DNA of 64,000 nt from Alkalinema sp. FACHB-956 (GCF_014697025.1 NZ_JACJRC010000012.1:1-64000), one strand, 5' to 3'. Positions 26,031-36,382 are shown, counted from the stretch's first letter. Notes: generated from the letters alone by a model not told the origin. Made by a program: numbers and translations.

Positions 26031-27836
26031 ATGCTGCGAAATCTAAGTTGGTTAAATCGGTGGTCTCGTCTCTCCTTAACCTATCGGGGAGCTATCATTG
26101 TCACTATCCCATCCCTCTGTTTATTTGGCACTGTGGGCGCTTGGTTTTGGTCGCGATCGCAAGGATTAAAGGTCGCCGAGCGCATTGAGCAAGTCCAGAC
26201 AAGGCTCGATCTTAGCAATGAACTCTTGATCACACTCCTAAACGCTGAGACCGGCGTCCGGGGCTTTGTGCTCAAGCAGAACCCAGATTTCTTAGAACCG
26301 TTTTACCAGGCGCACCAAAGTGTTCCCCAGGTTTTGCAGAAGTTAGTCTCCTCCGTTGAAGCGGATACGGAGCTTGACTACACTAATCGATCGCAATTAG
26401 CCCCCCTGAGAACCCAAATTGAAACCATTCAACGGCTGACCAATGAACTGCAAGCTGCTTCTAGCCCCAGCCAACAAGCAGAACTGCTGCGGCAGGGCAA
26501 GGAGGCCATGGATCAGTTACGGCAAACGATTGCAAACTTTCAAACCTATGAATACGCCCTGCTCAAGCAACGGCAAACCGAACAAAAGCAGATTCGGAGT
26601 CTGATTCAAGCGCTGCAACAACTGGCTGTTGTCTCGGGTGTGCTATCCACCGCTGGAGCGATTTACCTGTTTGGTCTCCTAGGAGAAGAACTCAAAAGCC
26701 GAGAATCCCAATTACAAACTCGTAATAGCTTACTGAAAACCCTCAGTAACGATATCGTAGACGGCATTATTGTCATCGACGCCGCTGGGTTTGTGGAAAC
26801 CGTAAATCCTGCCGTCAGCCATATGTTGGGATATTCACCAACGGAGTTACTGGAATGTCCATTAATTCAAATTTTAGTGGAACCCACAACGCCCTTGCCA
26901 AGACCGTTGCCCCCCTTGCGGAGTTGGCTAGAACAGTTACCCCGCCTAGGCCGCACCTGGCAAACCCAAGCCTATCGCAAGGATGGATCGAGTATCCCGA
27001 TCGAACTCTCCTTAAGCGAAATCCCTGGAGAAAACCAATCGATCGCCATCATTCGGGATGTGTCTGAGCAAATTAGCCTCATGCAACAATTGCAACTGCA
27101 TTTGGATGCATTAGAGCGGCTGAACCAAGCCCTCATCCGTTCCAACTCCTCCCTAGAGCGGCGTAACCAAGAGTTAGCAGACTTTGCCTATGCCACCGCC
27201 CACGACCTGCGCACCCCCGTGCGTGGCATCGTCACGCTGTCGGAATGGATTGAAGAAGAACTGAGCGGTTACACGTCAGAACAGTTATTGACTTACCTGC
27301 ACCTACTACGCAAGCGCACCCACCGGCTCAATGCCCTGATTGATGGCCTGTGGGAATATACCAACCTCGGCCAAACACCAGTCGCCCCCGAGGCCGTGCA
27401 ACTAGATGCGATCGTAGAAGAAATTCAACAGGCCCGCCCCTTGCCCGAGGGATTTGACTTACAACTCCACCATCCTTTGGTCACCTTAACAACCTGCAAA
27501 GTGCACTTAAAAAAGGTGCTAGAAGAGCTTTTGGAAAATGCGGTCAAACACCACGATCGATCGACGGGACAAATCGAGATCTTTGCCCACGGAGGGGAAG
27601 ACATGATCGAATTTATGGTGCAGGATGATGGCCCCGGCATTCCTTCGGCGTACCACACTCGGGTCTTTCGTCTGTTTGAGACCCTGGAACCCCGCGATCT
27701 GACTGAAAATACCGGGATTGGACTCGCGATCGCGAAAAAGCTAGTGGAACGGGTTGGAGGGCGAATTTGGATCCAGAGTAATGGAGAACGGGGAACCACC
27801 ATTCATTTCAGTTGGCCGAAGCACCCGGAAACCTAG
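26031..27836 (+). CDS. CHASE3-PAS membrane sensor histidine kinase
   Basis: 601 residues. Membrane helix 1 at about 22-42, an extracytoplasmic CHASE3 domain (LSNELLITLLNAETGVRGFVL...FLEPF) at about 50-190, helix 2 at about 195-218, a PAS domain at about 235-345 (VIDAAGFVETVNPAVSHMLGY), HisKA with YATAHDLRTPVRGI (His about 391) and an ATPase domain (NAVKHHD, DDGPGIP, NTGIGLAIAKKLV). Its kinase core closely resembles that of the preceding six-PAS kinase (SEWIEE/DDL after the H box), suggesting duplication. It lies 160 bp after that gene. Confidence 0.93.
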   Translation: MLRNLSWLNRWSRLSLTYRGAIIVTIPSLCLFGTVGAWFWSRSQGLKVAERIEQVQTRLDLSNELLITLLNAETGVRGFVLKQNPDFLEPFYQAHQSVPQVLQKLVSSVEADTELDYTNRSQLAPLRTQIETIQRLTNELQAASSPSQQAELLRQGKEAMDQLRQTIANFQTYEYALLKQRQTEQKQIRSLIQALQQLAVVSGVLSTAGAIYLFGLLGEELKSRESQLQTRNSLLKTLSNDIVDGIIVIDAAGFVETVNPAVSHMLGYSPTELLECPLIQILVEPTTPLPRPLPPLRSWLEQLPRLGRTWQTQAYRKDGSSIPIELSLSEIPGENQSIAIIRDVSEQISLMQQLQLHLDALERLNQALIRSNSSLERRNQELADFAYATAHDLRTPVRGIVTLSEWIEEELSGYTSEQLLTYLHLLRKRTHRLNALIDGLWEYTNLGQTPVAPEAVQLDAIVEEIQQARPLPEGFDLQLHHPLVTLTTCKVHLKKVLEELLENAVKHHDRSTGQIEIFAHGGEDMIEFMVQDDGPGIPSAYHTRVFRLFETLEPRDLTENTGIGLAIAKKLVERVGGRIWIQSNGERGTTIHFSWPKHPET

Positions 27837-28292
27837 TCAGTCCCATATACTGTCGGGAAATATTATCGGGAAAATGAAAATAATACTTTTGGAAGATAGA
27901 CAATTGGTATAACGTCTTACAATAGAGGAATGCTGTGCGGAAAATCTGGCAGCATACTGGACTTAAGCACATCAATCGATGGAGCATTCCCGGAAACGCT
28001 AGAAGGTATGTTCTAGAATGCATCCACAGAGTCTTGCTAGGGGGTATTGCTAGTACTGCGTTGGCGTTCTAGTCAATTAGCATTCTAGTTAGTCTGTGTG
28101 CACTGCTAAACGGTCAATGAGTGAGCCTTCTTACCCAGGTGACTCAACCCAGGTGATCCCTAAGGGTCATTCAGCCAACGTGATTACTGCCTAGATTCCT
28201 AACCCTAGATTTCGGGTCTAGACCGTTGTTCCTCAATCGCAACCGTTTGTTACTATTGCCTGCTTAAGTCCCGTTATCTAGACAAAACTATC
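27837..28292. other. Non-coding stretch before the Rcp1-like regulator
   Basis: No gene seen in 456 bp. Short direct repeats (CTAGTCAATTAGC/CTAGTTAGTC near 28068-28100; CCCAGGTGA twice near 28135-28157) occur. A promoter for the two-gene regulator unit is expected in the right half. Confidence 0.45.
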
Positions 28293-28724
28293 ATGTTAAC
28301 CATTGTGCGGAATCTAAACATTTTACTAGTTGAAGATGATGAAGTCGATGTCATGAACGTCCAGCGGGCGCTGAAAAAGAACGGTTTAGAGGTGCCTCTA
28401 CACCGCGCCGCCAATGGATTAGAAGCACTGTCCATGCTTCGCAATGATTCGAAACATCTCGCCCATCCTGGTCATTTGTTAATTTTGCTCGATTTAAATA
28501 TGCCCAAAATGGGAGGGCTGGAGTTTCTGCAAGAACTACGGCGGGATCCCAATCTCCGTCATATTCCTGTGGTCGTTCTGACAACCTCCAAGCAAGAGAG
28601 CGATCGGGTTGCAGCCTACAAGTTAAATGTTGCAGGCTACATCGTTAAGCCGATTACTTTTTCAAGCTTTGTTGAAACCATGAACGTCATCAGTCAATAT
28701 TGGTTACTCTCGGAAATGCCATAA
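28293..28724 (+). CDS. Single-domain (CheY/Rcp1-like) response regulator
   Basis: 143 residues, a lone receiver domain of the Rcp1 kind: ILLVEDDEVDVMNVQRALKKN, phospho-acceptor Asp67 in LLDLNMPKMGGLEFLQEL, VVLTTSKQ and the conserved Lys in YIVKPITFSSF. The spacing between the acidic pair and the Asp has the insertion typical of cyanobacterial phytochrome-partner regulators. It is followed 12 bp later by a receiver-kinase fusion, so the two form an operon. Confidence 0.93.
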   Translation: MLTIVRNLNILLVEDDEVDVMNVQRALKKNGLEVPLHRAANGLEALSMLRNDSKHLAHPGHLLILLDLNMPKMGGLEFLQELRRDPNLRHIPVVVLTTSKQESDRVAAYKLNVAGYIVKPITFSSFVETMNVISQYWLLSEMP

Positions 28725-28736
28725 AGTACCTATGTT

Positions 28737-30014
28737 ATGAAAGATGAAAAAGCTAACAACAGAAGCAACGTAGATGCAAAGCTCAACGTAGACTTAAATA
28801 TTACAGCTAAAAAGCCAACCCAAGAAACGCTGATTCATGACACCCTAGACATTGCAACCTTAGGGATTGAGACCCTAAAAGTGCTGGTTGTCGATGATGA
28901 TCCCGTCGATCGTATGGCGGTGCGCCGAGCTTTCAAAGGAGCTGACTTTCAGGCCAATTTAATAGAAGCCGAAAATTGTGCTAAGGCACTTTCTCTCATC
29001 AATCATCATGAATTTAACTGTATCTTTGTGGATTATCGATTACCCGATGGTAATGGCTTAGATTTGGTTAAACAGTTACGTCAGCAGGGGATTCGTATCC
29101 CAATTATTAGCTTAACGGGTCAAAGTAACGACCAAATTGCCGTTGAGTTGATGAAGGCTGGAGCTTCAGATTATTTATCGAAATCCACGGTCTCCCCTGG
29201 ACGGTTGCGGCAAGTTTTTCAGAACGTCCTGCGGGTCTATCATGCAGAAAAAGCCGCAGAGTTAGCCAATCGCCAGCGGGAAGAACTCCTCCAACAAAAG
29301 GAGGAATTTATTTCACGGATGACCCATGATTTACAAACGCCATTGGTCGCGGCTAACCGAATGCTTCAGTTAATGCAGGAAGATGCTTTTGGTGACGTGC
29401 CTGAGAAAGTTAAACAACGGATGAATGTCATTATCCGAAGTAATGAAGACCTACTACAAATGGTACGCAATATTGTTGAAGCCTATACCTATGATGCCAA
29501 TGCTAAACAGTTTAATTTAATTCCCTTTGAAATGACGGAACTCATTGATGAAATTATTCAAGAATTGAGTTCTTTAGCAAATGCAAAGTCGTTGAAACTG
29601 AAGGCGGTCTTGGTGGATAGTGAAATGCCTCAAGCCAGTTTTGGCATCCAAGGCGATCGCTTGGAGTTAAAACGTCTGTTGACGAATTTAGTGGGCAATA
29701 GTTTAAAGTTTACCGATCGGGGTTCTGTGACCATTCAAATAACGGCTGCTACACCCGAAATACCGTGGCTAACAATTCAAGTGCAGGATACGGGCAGCGG
29801 TATTGCACCTGAGGATCAGCCTATGCTATTTGAGCGATTTCGTCGGGGGCAACACAAGCGATCGAACAGTGGTTTAGGGCTATACCTCTGTCGGCAAATT
29901 GTGGAAGCCCATGGCGGGCAAATCTCCGTGGAATCTCAACAAGGGAGTGGCAGCACTTTTACCGTCAAGCTGCCAACGGATAAGCTGCCAACGGACAAGC
30001 CACCAACTGCCTAA
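28737..30014 (+). CDS. Receiver domain-histidine kinase fusion
   Basis: 425 residues. A variable start, then a receiver domain at about 47-165 (VLVVDDDPVDRMAVRRAF, Asp99 in IFVDYRLPDGNG, Lys in YLSKSTV), a coiled coil, HisKA (FISRMTHDLQTPLVAANRML, His197) and an ATPase domain (LLTNLVGNSLKFTDRG, QDTGSGIAPED, SNSGLGLYLCRQIVEAHGG). The receiver-first order suggests input from another kinase, plausibly one of the two upstream. The tail ends in a small repeat, LPTDKLPTDKPPTA. Confidence 0.93.
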   Translation: MKDEKANNRSNVDAKLNVDLNITAKKPTQETLIHDTLDIATLGIETLKVLVVDDDPVDRMAVRRAFKGADFQANLIEAENCAKALSLINHHEFNCIFVDYRLPDGNGLDLVKQLRQQGIRIPIISLTGQSNDQIAVELMKAGASDYLSKSTVSPGRLRQVFQNVLRVYHAEKAAELANRQREELLQQKEEFISRMTHDLQTPLVAANRMLQLMQEDAFGDVPEKVKQRMNVIIRSNEDLLQMVRNIVEAYTYDANAKQFNLIPFEMTELIDEIIQELSSLANAKSLKLKAVLVDSEMPQASFGIQGDRLELKRLLTNLVGNSLKFTDRGSVTIQITAATPEIPWLTIQVQDTGSGIAPEDQPMLFERFRRGQHKRSNSGLGLYLCRQIVEAHGGQISVESQQGSGSTFTVKLPTDKLPTDKPPTA

Positions 30015-30112
30015 GGAATTTTTTGGATCTCTCAAAATAGTGATGCTCTCTCCTGCCGAGGCCGTTACTGTGGATGATAGAGACCTTCAGCAAATCTTGG
30101 AGCACAAGGACT

Positions 30113-30514
30113 ATGAAATTTACAACCTTTGGACTCATGCTAGCCCTAGTCGCTTCCTTTGGCGTCGTGGCCTGTTCCAATACGGGTGAAACGCTGAAAA
30201 AGGAAGGGGGAGAAGCCATTGAGCAATCGGGAGATGCCCTCAATAAGACTGGGGATGCTATGCAAAAGGATACCGATCGCGCGGTGAAAAAGACCAATGA
30301 AGCTGCTAAAGAGGCTGGGCAAACCGTAAAGCAAGAAACCGATAAAGCAGCGAAAGAAGCAAAGGAAGCCGCTAAGGAAACTGGGGAAGCCGTTCAGGAA
30401 GCGGGTGACGTGGTGAAAAAGGGGACAGGGGAAGCGCTGAGTAATACGGGTAAGGCTTTACAGAACAATGGGGAACAAATGAAGAAGGAAACCCAAGAAA
30501 ATGATCCTCGTTAA
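30113..30514 (+). CDS. Small lipoprotein with LEA/apolipoprotein-like helical repeats
   Basis: 133 residues from ATG 30113 (AAGGA upstream). A signal peptide MKFTTFGLMLALVASFGVVAC ends in a lipobox VVAC/S, so Cys21 should be lipidated. The rest is low-complexity helix rich in Lys, Glu, Ala and Thr with repeated AKEAxxxKE units. Such proteins resemble CsbD/LEA-type stress proteins or entericidin-like lipoproteins. No defined function. It lies 98 bp after the kinase stop. Confidence 0.75.
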   Translation: MKFTTFGLMLALVASFGVVACSNTGETLKKEGGEAIEQSGDALNKTGDAMQKDTDRAVKKTNEAAKEAGQTVKQETDKAAKEAKEAAKETGEAVQEAGDVVKKGTGEALSNTGKALQNNGEQMKKETQENDPR

Positions 30515-30566
30515 CGCAGCAATTGATTGTTAACTCAGCAATTAATTGTTAACGCAGCAATGGATT
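30510..30566. repeat. Three 19-bp tandem repeats after the lipoprotein gene
   Basis: GTTAACGCAGCAATTGATT, GTTAACTCAGCAATTAATT and GTTAACGCAGCAATGGATT follow head to tail, starting inside the stop region of the lipoprotein. The rest of the gap to 30732 shows nothing clear. Confidence 0.88.
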
Positions 30567-30732
30567 ACTGCAAATCCGATCTGGGTGCTGCTATTCTACA
30601 TAAGCGCAACTGAGGATATCATGATGAGTGTTGCTGAATCTGACGATACAGCGTTTTTGAAACCCTTAAGGTTCGGCTAGAAACACAATGAAATGACTGT
30701 ACAGTTCAACAATACCTAGTCATTTAATATCC

Positions 30733-33228
30733 TCAGTTTTTCAAACTACTGGTTAAACTACCAGTTAAACTACTGGTTAAACCACCGCTACAGGTTGCGA
30801 TCGAGCCTGGAGAAACTGAGCCCGATCGAGCCACTAACTCGATCGAGCCATCGGCGTTACGTTGCCATCCAGAGGCTTGCAGGAGTAGGGGCTGGGTTGC
30901 AGGAGCTTGAGCCACGGATTCTTGATTCCCACGATAGTTAGACAGATCCCGGAGATCAGTCCAGCCACGATCGCCTACAATTTGCTGATTGGGGTTTTGT
31001 GGAATCCCACCGCGCCCGGTTGCAACAAACTGGCTTCCCTGGTTGGCAGCGCAGCCCGTTGCTATTTTTTGACTCGAATCAGATACGTTTACAGGCAACT
31101 CGGTTAATCCTGCGTTGGGATCAGTCCCGATCGTATTCACTTGTACATTGCCGCTCAAACCAAATTCAGAACTTGCTGTAATATCATTATCGGGGGTTAG
31201 CTGCCCTCGGAACTTTAAGCCTAGAATTCCCTGGGTTGTAATATTAATGTTGCCACCCTTACCTCTAACGGCATTGGCAATAATGTCACTATTTTCCAAT
31301 CCCAAAATGATTGGCGATTGCAGAGTTATGTTGCCCCCGTCCCCCGTCCCTTGAGTGGAAACGCTAATCACACTGCCATGGCGCATGAGCAGCAGATGAC
31401 CATGATTGAGATAGATGTTTCCACCACTCCCAGACATGGTAGAAGCTGTAATGCTGGCTTTGCCATCTAACAACGTAGATTGAGTATTGAATCGGATATC
31501 GCCTGCTTGTCCAGGCCCATCATTCCGCACAGATAGCGTTGCCCGATCGGTAATTTTTAACACTGGAGTATTAATGGTCACTGTGCCTGCATTCCCTGTC
31601 GGGATGGCGGGTACCCTCAAGAAGGCTTGGGTTCTAGGATCAACAATTTCCACGGCCGCCAGCAAGCGACTAGGGAGCGCAAGCCCCTCCGCCACACCTC
31701 GCATTTCAACGGACTCTGTCGCATTGACTGTAATGTTACCCGTTGAACCAGACGCCAGCGCCGTCGAACCAATCACGCCACTTTCTCGTAGCAATAATCT
31801 TGATGTATTGATTAGCACATCACCAGCATTGCCTGCACCGATACTACTGGACACGATCGAACTTGACGACGCGGTTGCCGGAACTGCATCTGCAATTTCA
31901 ATCAAGTCTGCTACATTCACCGTAACCTGTCCCGCTTGACCAGTACTTGCAGTCGCAGAGAAAATACTTCCCCCCCGGAGAAGTTGAACATGATTGGCTG
32001 TAACTAGAACCTCCCCAGCCTTGCCACTGCCAAAGGTTGCACTCCCGATTCCAGAAACATTGATAGGATTGGTCCAATTGAATCCATGGACTTCTAGGCG
32101 ATCGCGAACATTCACATTCATATTGCCGCTCCCAGCCGGTGTAAAAGTCCGGGCTTCGATGCGAGCGCCATCCTGGAGCAAAAGTTGGTTAGCCGTGATC
32201 CTCACCCCTTCCACCGTTCCCAACCCTAGGTTGGTTGAATAAATTCCATTTCCCCACAATCCATCGACTGTATTTCCAACCAGATGAATAGAATCCGTGG
32301 CATGAATGACGATTCCACCCGCAGACTGGGAGCCAACGCTATTTTTCAGGACAAAAGACCCATCCGCCAAACTGATATTGCGTCCCTGCAAAGCGATCGT
32401 ACCGCTATAACCGCTGACATCCAGCAGGGATTGATCGGCAAGATGGATATCTCCAAACTGTGAAACAGATGAATAATCGCCGACCCAGCCTTGCTGCGTG
32501 GACGTGAGACTGACTTGGCCCTGGTTCACACTACTGACTTCTAGACGACCAACGCCTTTAATGGAGAGAATTCCACCCGAGAAATTTACATTTCCCCCCA
32601 CTAACGCCAACGTTTGGCCAAACCCTGCCTGCAATCCGATCGGGCTCTTGCTGGCATCAAACGGTAGAAATCCGCCCCCCTCAAGCCGATGACCCGTGTT
32701 TTGGACGGTGATTTCCCCTGGATTTTGCCCCATTTGCAGACCGATCGGAGCGCTCATCGTTAGCAAGGGCACAGTGCTGGAATTCGTTGCACTGAACGCT
32801 GTCCCATCGGCAAACTGAATACTACTCGCAGTGGTTCCAATAAACGATCCCCCAAGATTGAGCGAGGCGTTCGGCCCAAATAATATTCCAATAGGATTGA
32901 GTAAAAATAAGCTGGCACCACCATTGGCTTTCAGCAACCCATCAATGTTGGAAGCCGTCCCCCCCGTCACCCGCGCAAAGATATTCTGCACATCTAACGC
33001 ATTGTTAAAAAAGGCAGATCCGCCCGTGGGCACTGAAAATTGGCTAAAGCTATGAAATAAATTGCCGCCCGATCGCCCACCGCCATCGATCGTGAAATCC
33101 CGTGCGTTAGGACTGCTCACTGTCGTAGGTAAGCTACCATCCGGAATCACTTGGGCATTGGCGATCTCCATCCAAGGGCCGAAACCCATTAAAACACCCA
33201 ATACGCCAACGATCGACCGAACTTTCAT
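30733..33228 (-). CDS. TpsA-type secreted exoprotein (filamentous haemagglutinin N-terminal domain), second copy
   Basis: 831 residues from ATG 33228 (GGAG seven bases upstream). A signal peptide (MKVRSIVGVLGVLMGFGPWMEIANA) precedes a TPS secretion domain: FHSFSQFSVPTGGSAFFNNALDVQNIFARVTGG, LLKANGGASLFLLNPIGILFGPNASLNLGGSFIGTTASS. The body is beta-helix repeat. The C-terminus has a conserved cassette shared with the neighbour (GTDPNAGLTELPVNV, KIATGCAANQGSQFVATGRGG) and ends in LTSSLTGSLTSSLKN, from a 12-bp repeat. Exported through the TpsB encoded upstream; adhesion or surface function is likely. An in-frame TTG at 33243 is the alternative start. Confidence 0.9.
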   Translation of the reverse strand: MKVRSIVGVLGVLMGFGPWMEIANAQVIPDGSLPTTVSSPNARDFTIDGGGRSGGNLFHSFSQFSVPTGGSAFFNNALDVQNIFARVTGGTASNIDGLLKANGGASLFLLNPIGILFGPNASLNLGGSFIGTTASSIQFADGTAFSATNSSTVPLLTMSAPIGLQMGQNPGEITVQNTGHRLEGGGFLPFDASKSPIGLQAGFGQTLALVGGNVNFSGGILSIKGVGRLEVSSVNQGQVSLTSTQQGWVGDYSSVSQFGDIHLADQSLLDVSGYSGTIALQGRNISLADGSFVLKNSVGSQSAGGIVIHATDSIHLVGNTVDGLWGNGIYSTNLGLGTVEGVRITANQLLLQDGARIEARTFTPAGSGNMNVNVRDRLEVHGFNWTNPINVSGIGSATFGSGKAGEVLVTANHVQLLRGGSIFSATASTGQAGQVTVNVADLIEIADAVPATASSSSIVSSSIGAGNAGDVLINTSRLLLRESGVIGSTALASGSTGNITVNATESVEMRGVAEGLALPSRLLAAVEIVDPRTQAFLRVPAIPTGNAGTVTINTPVLKITDRATLSVRNDGPGQAGDIRFNTQSTLLDGKASITASTMSGSGGNIYLNHGHLLLMRHGSVISVSTQGTGDGGNITLQSPIILGLENSDIIANAVRGKGGNINITTQGILGLKFRGQLTPDNDITASSEFGLSGNVQVNTIGTDPNAGLTELPVNVSDSSQKIATGCAANQGSQFVATGRGGIPQNPNQQIVGDRGWTDLRDLSNYRGNQESVAQAPATQPLLLQASGWQRNADGSIELVARSGSVSPGSIATCSGGLTSSLTGSLTSSLKN

Positions 33229-33314
33229 CCAAGGACTCCACAAACAGTTATGTTAGAATTCCCGGCACCGTGTTTTTTTAGCTCAGTAAACTCACATAAT
33301 CAAGTTTTCCATTT

Positions 33315-36083
33315 TTACAGAGTCTTGACTGTTTGAAAATTGTTTTCGCTACAGGTTACGATCGCGTCTGCGACAACAGGGATAGGACTTGCAATCAGAG
33401 CGATCGTGCCATCTACGTTGCGTTGAAACCCCGATGCTTGGATGAGAATCGGTTGCGTTGCAGGAACGGGATCTGTAATACTTTGCTTGCCACGATACGC
33501 AGACAGATCTCGCATATCCTCCCAAGGACGATCGCCCACAACTTGCTGGTTGGGATTTTGTGGAATTCCACCGCGCCCGGTTGCAACAAATTGACTGCCC
33601 TGATTCGCAGCGCAGCCCGTCGCTATTTTTTGACTGGGGTCAGTTACATTCACGGGTAATTCGGTTAAGCCCGCATTCGGATCAGTCCCGATCGTATTTA
33701 CTTGTACATTCCCACTCAAGCCAAATTCAGAGCTGGCAGTAATATCACTTTTAGGTGTTAACTTTGATCTAAATTGCAATCCTAATAGTGCCTGGGTCGT
33801 GATATTGATATTTCCACCACTTCCGAGGATAGCATTTGCTACAATGTCACTATTTTCATTTTCCAGTCCTACGATCGCTAAAGCATTAATATTGATATTT
33901 CCACCTGTGGAAGCTCCTTGTGCATTGGTAGTAATGTTGCTACCCCGACGCAGTAATAACACTTCCTTCGTTGTCAGATTGATATTTCCCTGACTCCCAC
34001 CATTCACTTCAGCCTGAAGACTCGCACCATTATCCAAAAAGATGTTACGGGCATTCACATTCAGGTTTCCAGCATCTCCAGAACCCGTGTTGCTGACTGC
34101 GATCGTCGCACCATCCCGCACTTGAAGTCGATCGACGATGAGATTCACCGACCCTGCGGAAAAGCCCGTTGTGGAAGAAGCGGAGAGGGTGCTGGGAAGA
34201 GACTGCCCCGGCCTTAAGGATAAGGATGGAGACACCCCTTGCACATCTAGGTTTTTAACATTGAGGTTCACATTTCCTGCGACCCCGCTCCCTTCTGTTG
34301 AAGACGTGATCTGCCCTCCATTAAAGACTCGCAAACTATTCGCCGTGAGATTAATATTGCCGCCCTGCCCTGTGGCATTCTGACCTAATGCAACTGTAAT
34401 CCCACTCACCCCTTGACTGTAACTATCAATCCGGGGATCACTAACTTGCACATCCGTCGCTTGAATCGTAATATTTCCCGCAGCACCTTGACCCGCCAAT
34501 GCAGCGATCGGACTACCGGAGATGGCACTGGAGATGGTTCCTCCCTCCATCACAGACAGTCGGCCTGTATTAATCGTAATGTCGCCCCCTTGACCGTTGA
34601 CCAAGGTTTGCACAGAGCTAATCACCGCACTGGTAAACCCCGCTGGTGTTGTGCCCCGAATCTCTAAACTTTCCCTTGCCGTAATGGAGATATCCCCTGC
34701 TGTCCCCGTTGTAATGCTGGGCAGCCCTGTAAAGAAATTAATCGAACCCAATAAATCCGTGCTAATGCGCCCCCCATCCAGCAACCGTACCCGATCGGCA
34801 TTCACCGTAATTGCGCCACTGTCATTCTGTTGCCCACCTGCAACCAGTGTGGTGATGGCCCCTGAAACGTAGACGCCAGTGAACGGATTCGGAAACGGGC
34901 TGTAACCAGCCACTTCTACATCGGTCGCACGCACGCTAATATTGCCGGTTTTGGCATTGTTGATCGGGGCAAAGGTGAAAAAGTTAGTCCCATAGTTGAG
35001 GGATTGCACCCAGGCACCGTTGGCAAGCCGTAATTTTTGCGTGTCGATCGTAATGTCCCCAGCCGTTGCACCACTTTCTGAAACACTTGTGAACACACCC
35101 GCAGGCATATAATTTTCAGGATGGGAAACACCCAGCAAATCCACAAATTCCGTCGTTTGGATATGAATCCCTTTACCGTGGCCATTCGCACCGGTCAATG
35201 CTGAAATGCCTGCCCCATCCTGCAAGGTCAAACCCCGCCCTCGAATATTGATGGGGCCTCCTATAGCCCCTGTGGTATCGATATTGGAGGACTGCCGTAA
35301 CGTGATGGTGCCCCAAGTGGGAGAGGACGATGAACCGGCCAATTGCCAGTTCCCCACCGTCGGCAGATTCACAGTGCCATTCTGGACAGCCCACAGTTCC
35401 ACTTGGCCATCCGGTACAGCCAGGTTGGCGCTATTGATGTCGATTTGCCCACCGACCAATGCCAGAGTTTGATTGGGAGTCAGCGATAGGGTTGGGGGGC
35501 GCAACAAAAAATTGTTAGCAGGCGTTCCTTGCACTGTTATCGCCCCAGCATTGGCTCCCATTTGCAAGCCCACAGGTACACTCATCGTTAGCAGGGGGGA
35601 ATTACTGGGACTCACTGCGCTGAACTCTGTCCCATCGGCAAACTTGATGCTATTAGCAGTCGTGCCAATCAACGATCCCCCCAGCTTCAGTGAGGCATTT
35701 GGCCCAAATAATATTCCACTGGGATTCAGTAAAAATAAGCTAGCACCACCATTGGCTTGAATCAGGCCATCAATGCTAGAAACCGTTCCCCCAGTCACTC
35801 GTGCAAAAATATTCTGCACACTTAACGCATTATTAAAAAACGCTGAACCACCTGTGGGAACTGAAAACTGGCTGAAGCTATGAAACAGATTCGTCCCCGT
35901 CAGAGTGCCGTTCTCGATCGTAAAGTGATTACCACTTTGAGAAACGGTTGTCGGTAGCGTGCCATCGGGAATGACTTGAGCTTGGAGAGGGTGCATTCCC
36001 CCTAGGCCGATCGCAACCGCAAGTACAAGGGCGTTAACACTAACAGACTGAGATCTCCCTAGCCACGTCACTACGCCGGTCAT
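33315..36083 (-). CDS. TpsA-type secreted exoprotein (filamentous haemagglutinin N-terminal domain), first copy
   Basis: 922 residues from ATG 36083. Signal peptide about 1-36 (NALVLAVAIGLGGMHPLQAQ), then the TPS domain (NLFHSFSQFSVPTGGSAFFNNALSVQNIFARVTGG; LFLLNPSGILFGPNASLKLGGSLIGTTANS), a long beta-helix and the same C-terminal cassette as the downstream paralogue, nearly identical over about 90 residues. The two genes are 86 bp apart on one strand and clearly arose by duplication, the ends being better conserved than the middle. Secreted to the cell surface or medium by two-partner secretion. A TTG at 36116 would extend the frame but has no ribosome-binding site. Confidence 0.9.
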   Translation of the reverse strand: MTGVVTWLGRSQSVSVNALVLAVAIGLGGMHPLQAQVIPDGTLPTTVSQSGNHFTIENGTLTGTNLFHSFSQFSVPTGGSAFFNNALSVQNIFARVTGGTVSSIDGLIQANGGASLFLLNPSGILFGPNASLKLGGSLIGTTANSIKFADGTEFSAVSPSNSPLLTMSVPVGLQMGANAGAITVQGTPANNFLLRPPTLSLTPNQTLALVGGQIDINSANLAVPDGQVELWAVQNGTVNLPTVGNWQLAGSSSSPTWGTITLRQSSNIDTTGAIGGPINIRGRGLTLQDGAGISALTGANGHGKGIHIQTTEFVDLLGVSHPENYMPAGVFTSVSESGATAGDITIDTQKLRLANGAWVQSLNYGTNFFTFAPINNAKTGNISVRATDVEVAGYSPFPNPFTGVYVSGAITTLVAGGQQNDSGAITVNADRVRLLDGGRISTDLLGSINFFTGLPSITTGTAGDISITARESLEIRGTTPAGFTSAVISSVQTLVNGQGGDITINTGRLSVMEGGTISSAISGSPIAALAGQGAAGNITIQATDVQVSDPRIDSYSQGVSGITVALGQNATGQGGNINLTANSLRVFNGGQITSSTEGSGVAGNVNLNVKNLDVQGVSPSLSLRPGQSLPSTLSASSTTGFSAGSVNLIVDRLQVRDGATIAVSNTGSGDAGNLNVNARNIFLDNGASLQAEVNGGSQGNINLTTKEVLLLRRGSNITTNAQGASTGGNININALAIVGLENENSDIVANAILGSGGNINITTQALLGLQFRSKLTPKSDITASSEFGLSGNVQVNTIGTDPNAGLTELPVNVTDPSQKIATGCAANQGSQFVATGRGGIPQNPNQQVVGDRPWEDMRDLSAYRGKQSITDPVPATQPILIQASGFQRNVDGTIALIASPIPVVADAIVTCSENNFQTVKTL

Positions 36084-36319
36084 GATGAGTACTCTCACAG
36101 TTTGCAAAGAAATCAAAAGGCTGTTTTCAGTTTTCCCCTATATCAGCAAAATCAACTGTAATTTTGTATTTTTTGGTAGAATAGTCTGTTTTAAGTCGTT
36201 TTACTTAGTACATGTATTATTTTTTCGCGATCGATTCCAATCACCGAACCAAACAGCCCCCGTTGCATCCACACCCTAACGATTCCAGAAATGCCTGTCA
36301 CAGAAAATACCTGTCACAG

Positions 36320-36354
36320 AAAAGCAGGCCAGGAATTCTCCCGACCTGCTTTTT
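36320..36354 (-). terminator. Intrinsic terminator after tpsB
   Basis: AAAAGCAGG (36320-36328) pairs with CCTGCTTTT (36345-36353) around a 16-nt loop, with A and T runs on both outer sides, so it can work on either strand. It is 29 bp after the tpsB stop and implies separate transcription of the downstream tpsA pair. CTGTCACAGAAAA occurs twice in tandem next to it (about 36295-36324). Confidence 0.7.
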
Positions 36355-36382
36355 CAATGGATTCAAGCTCGAACGAACGGGA

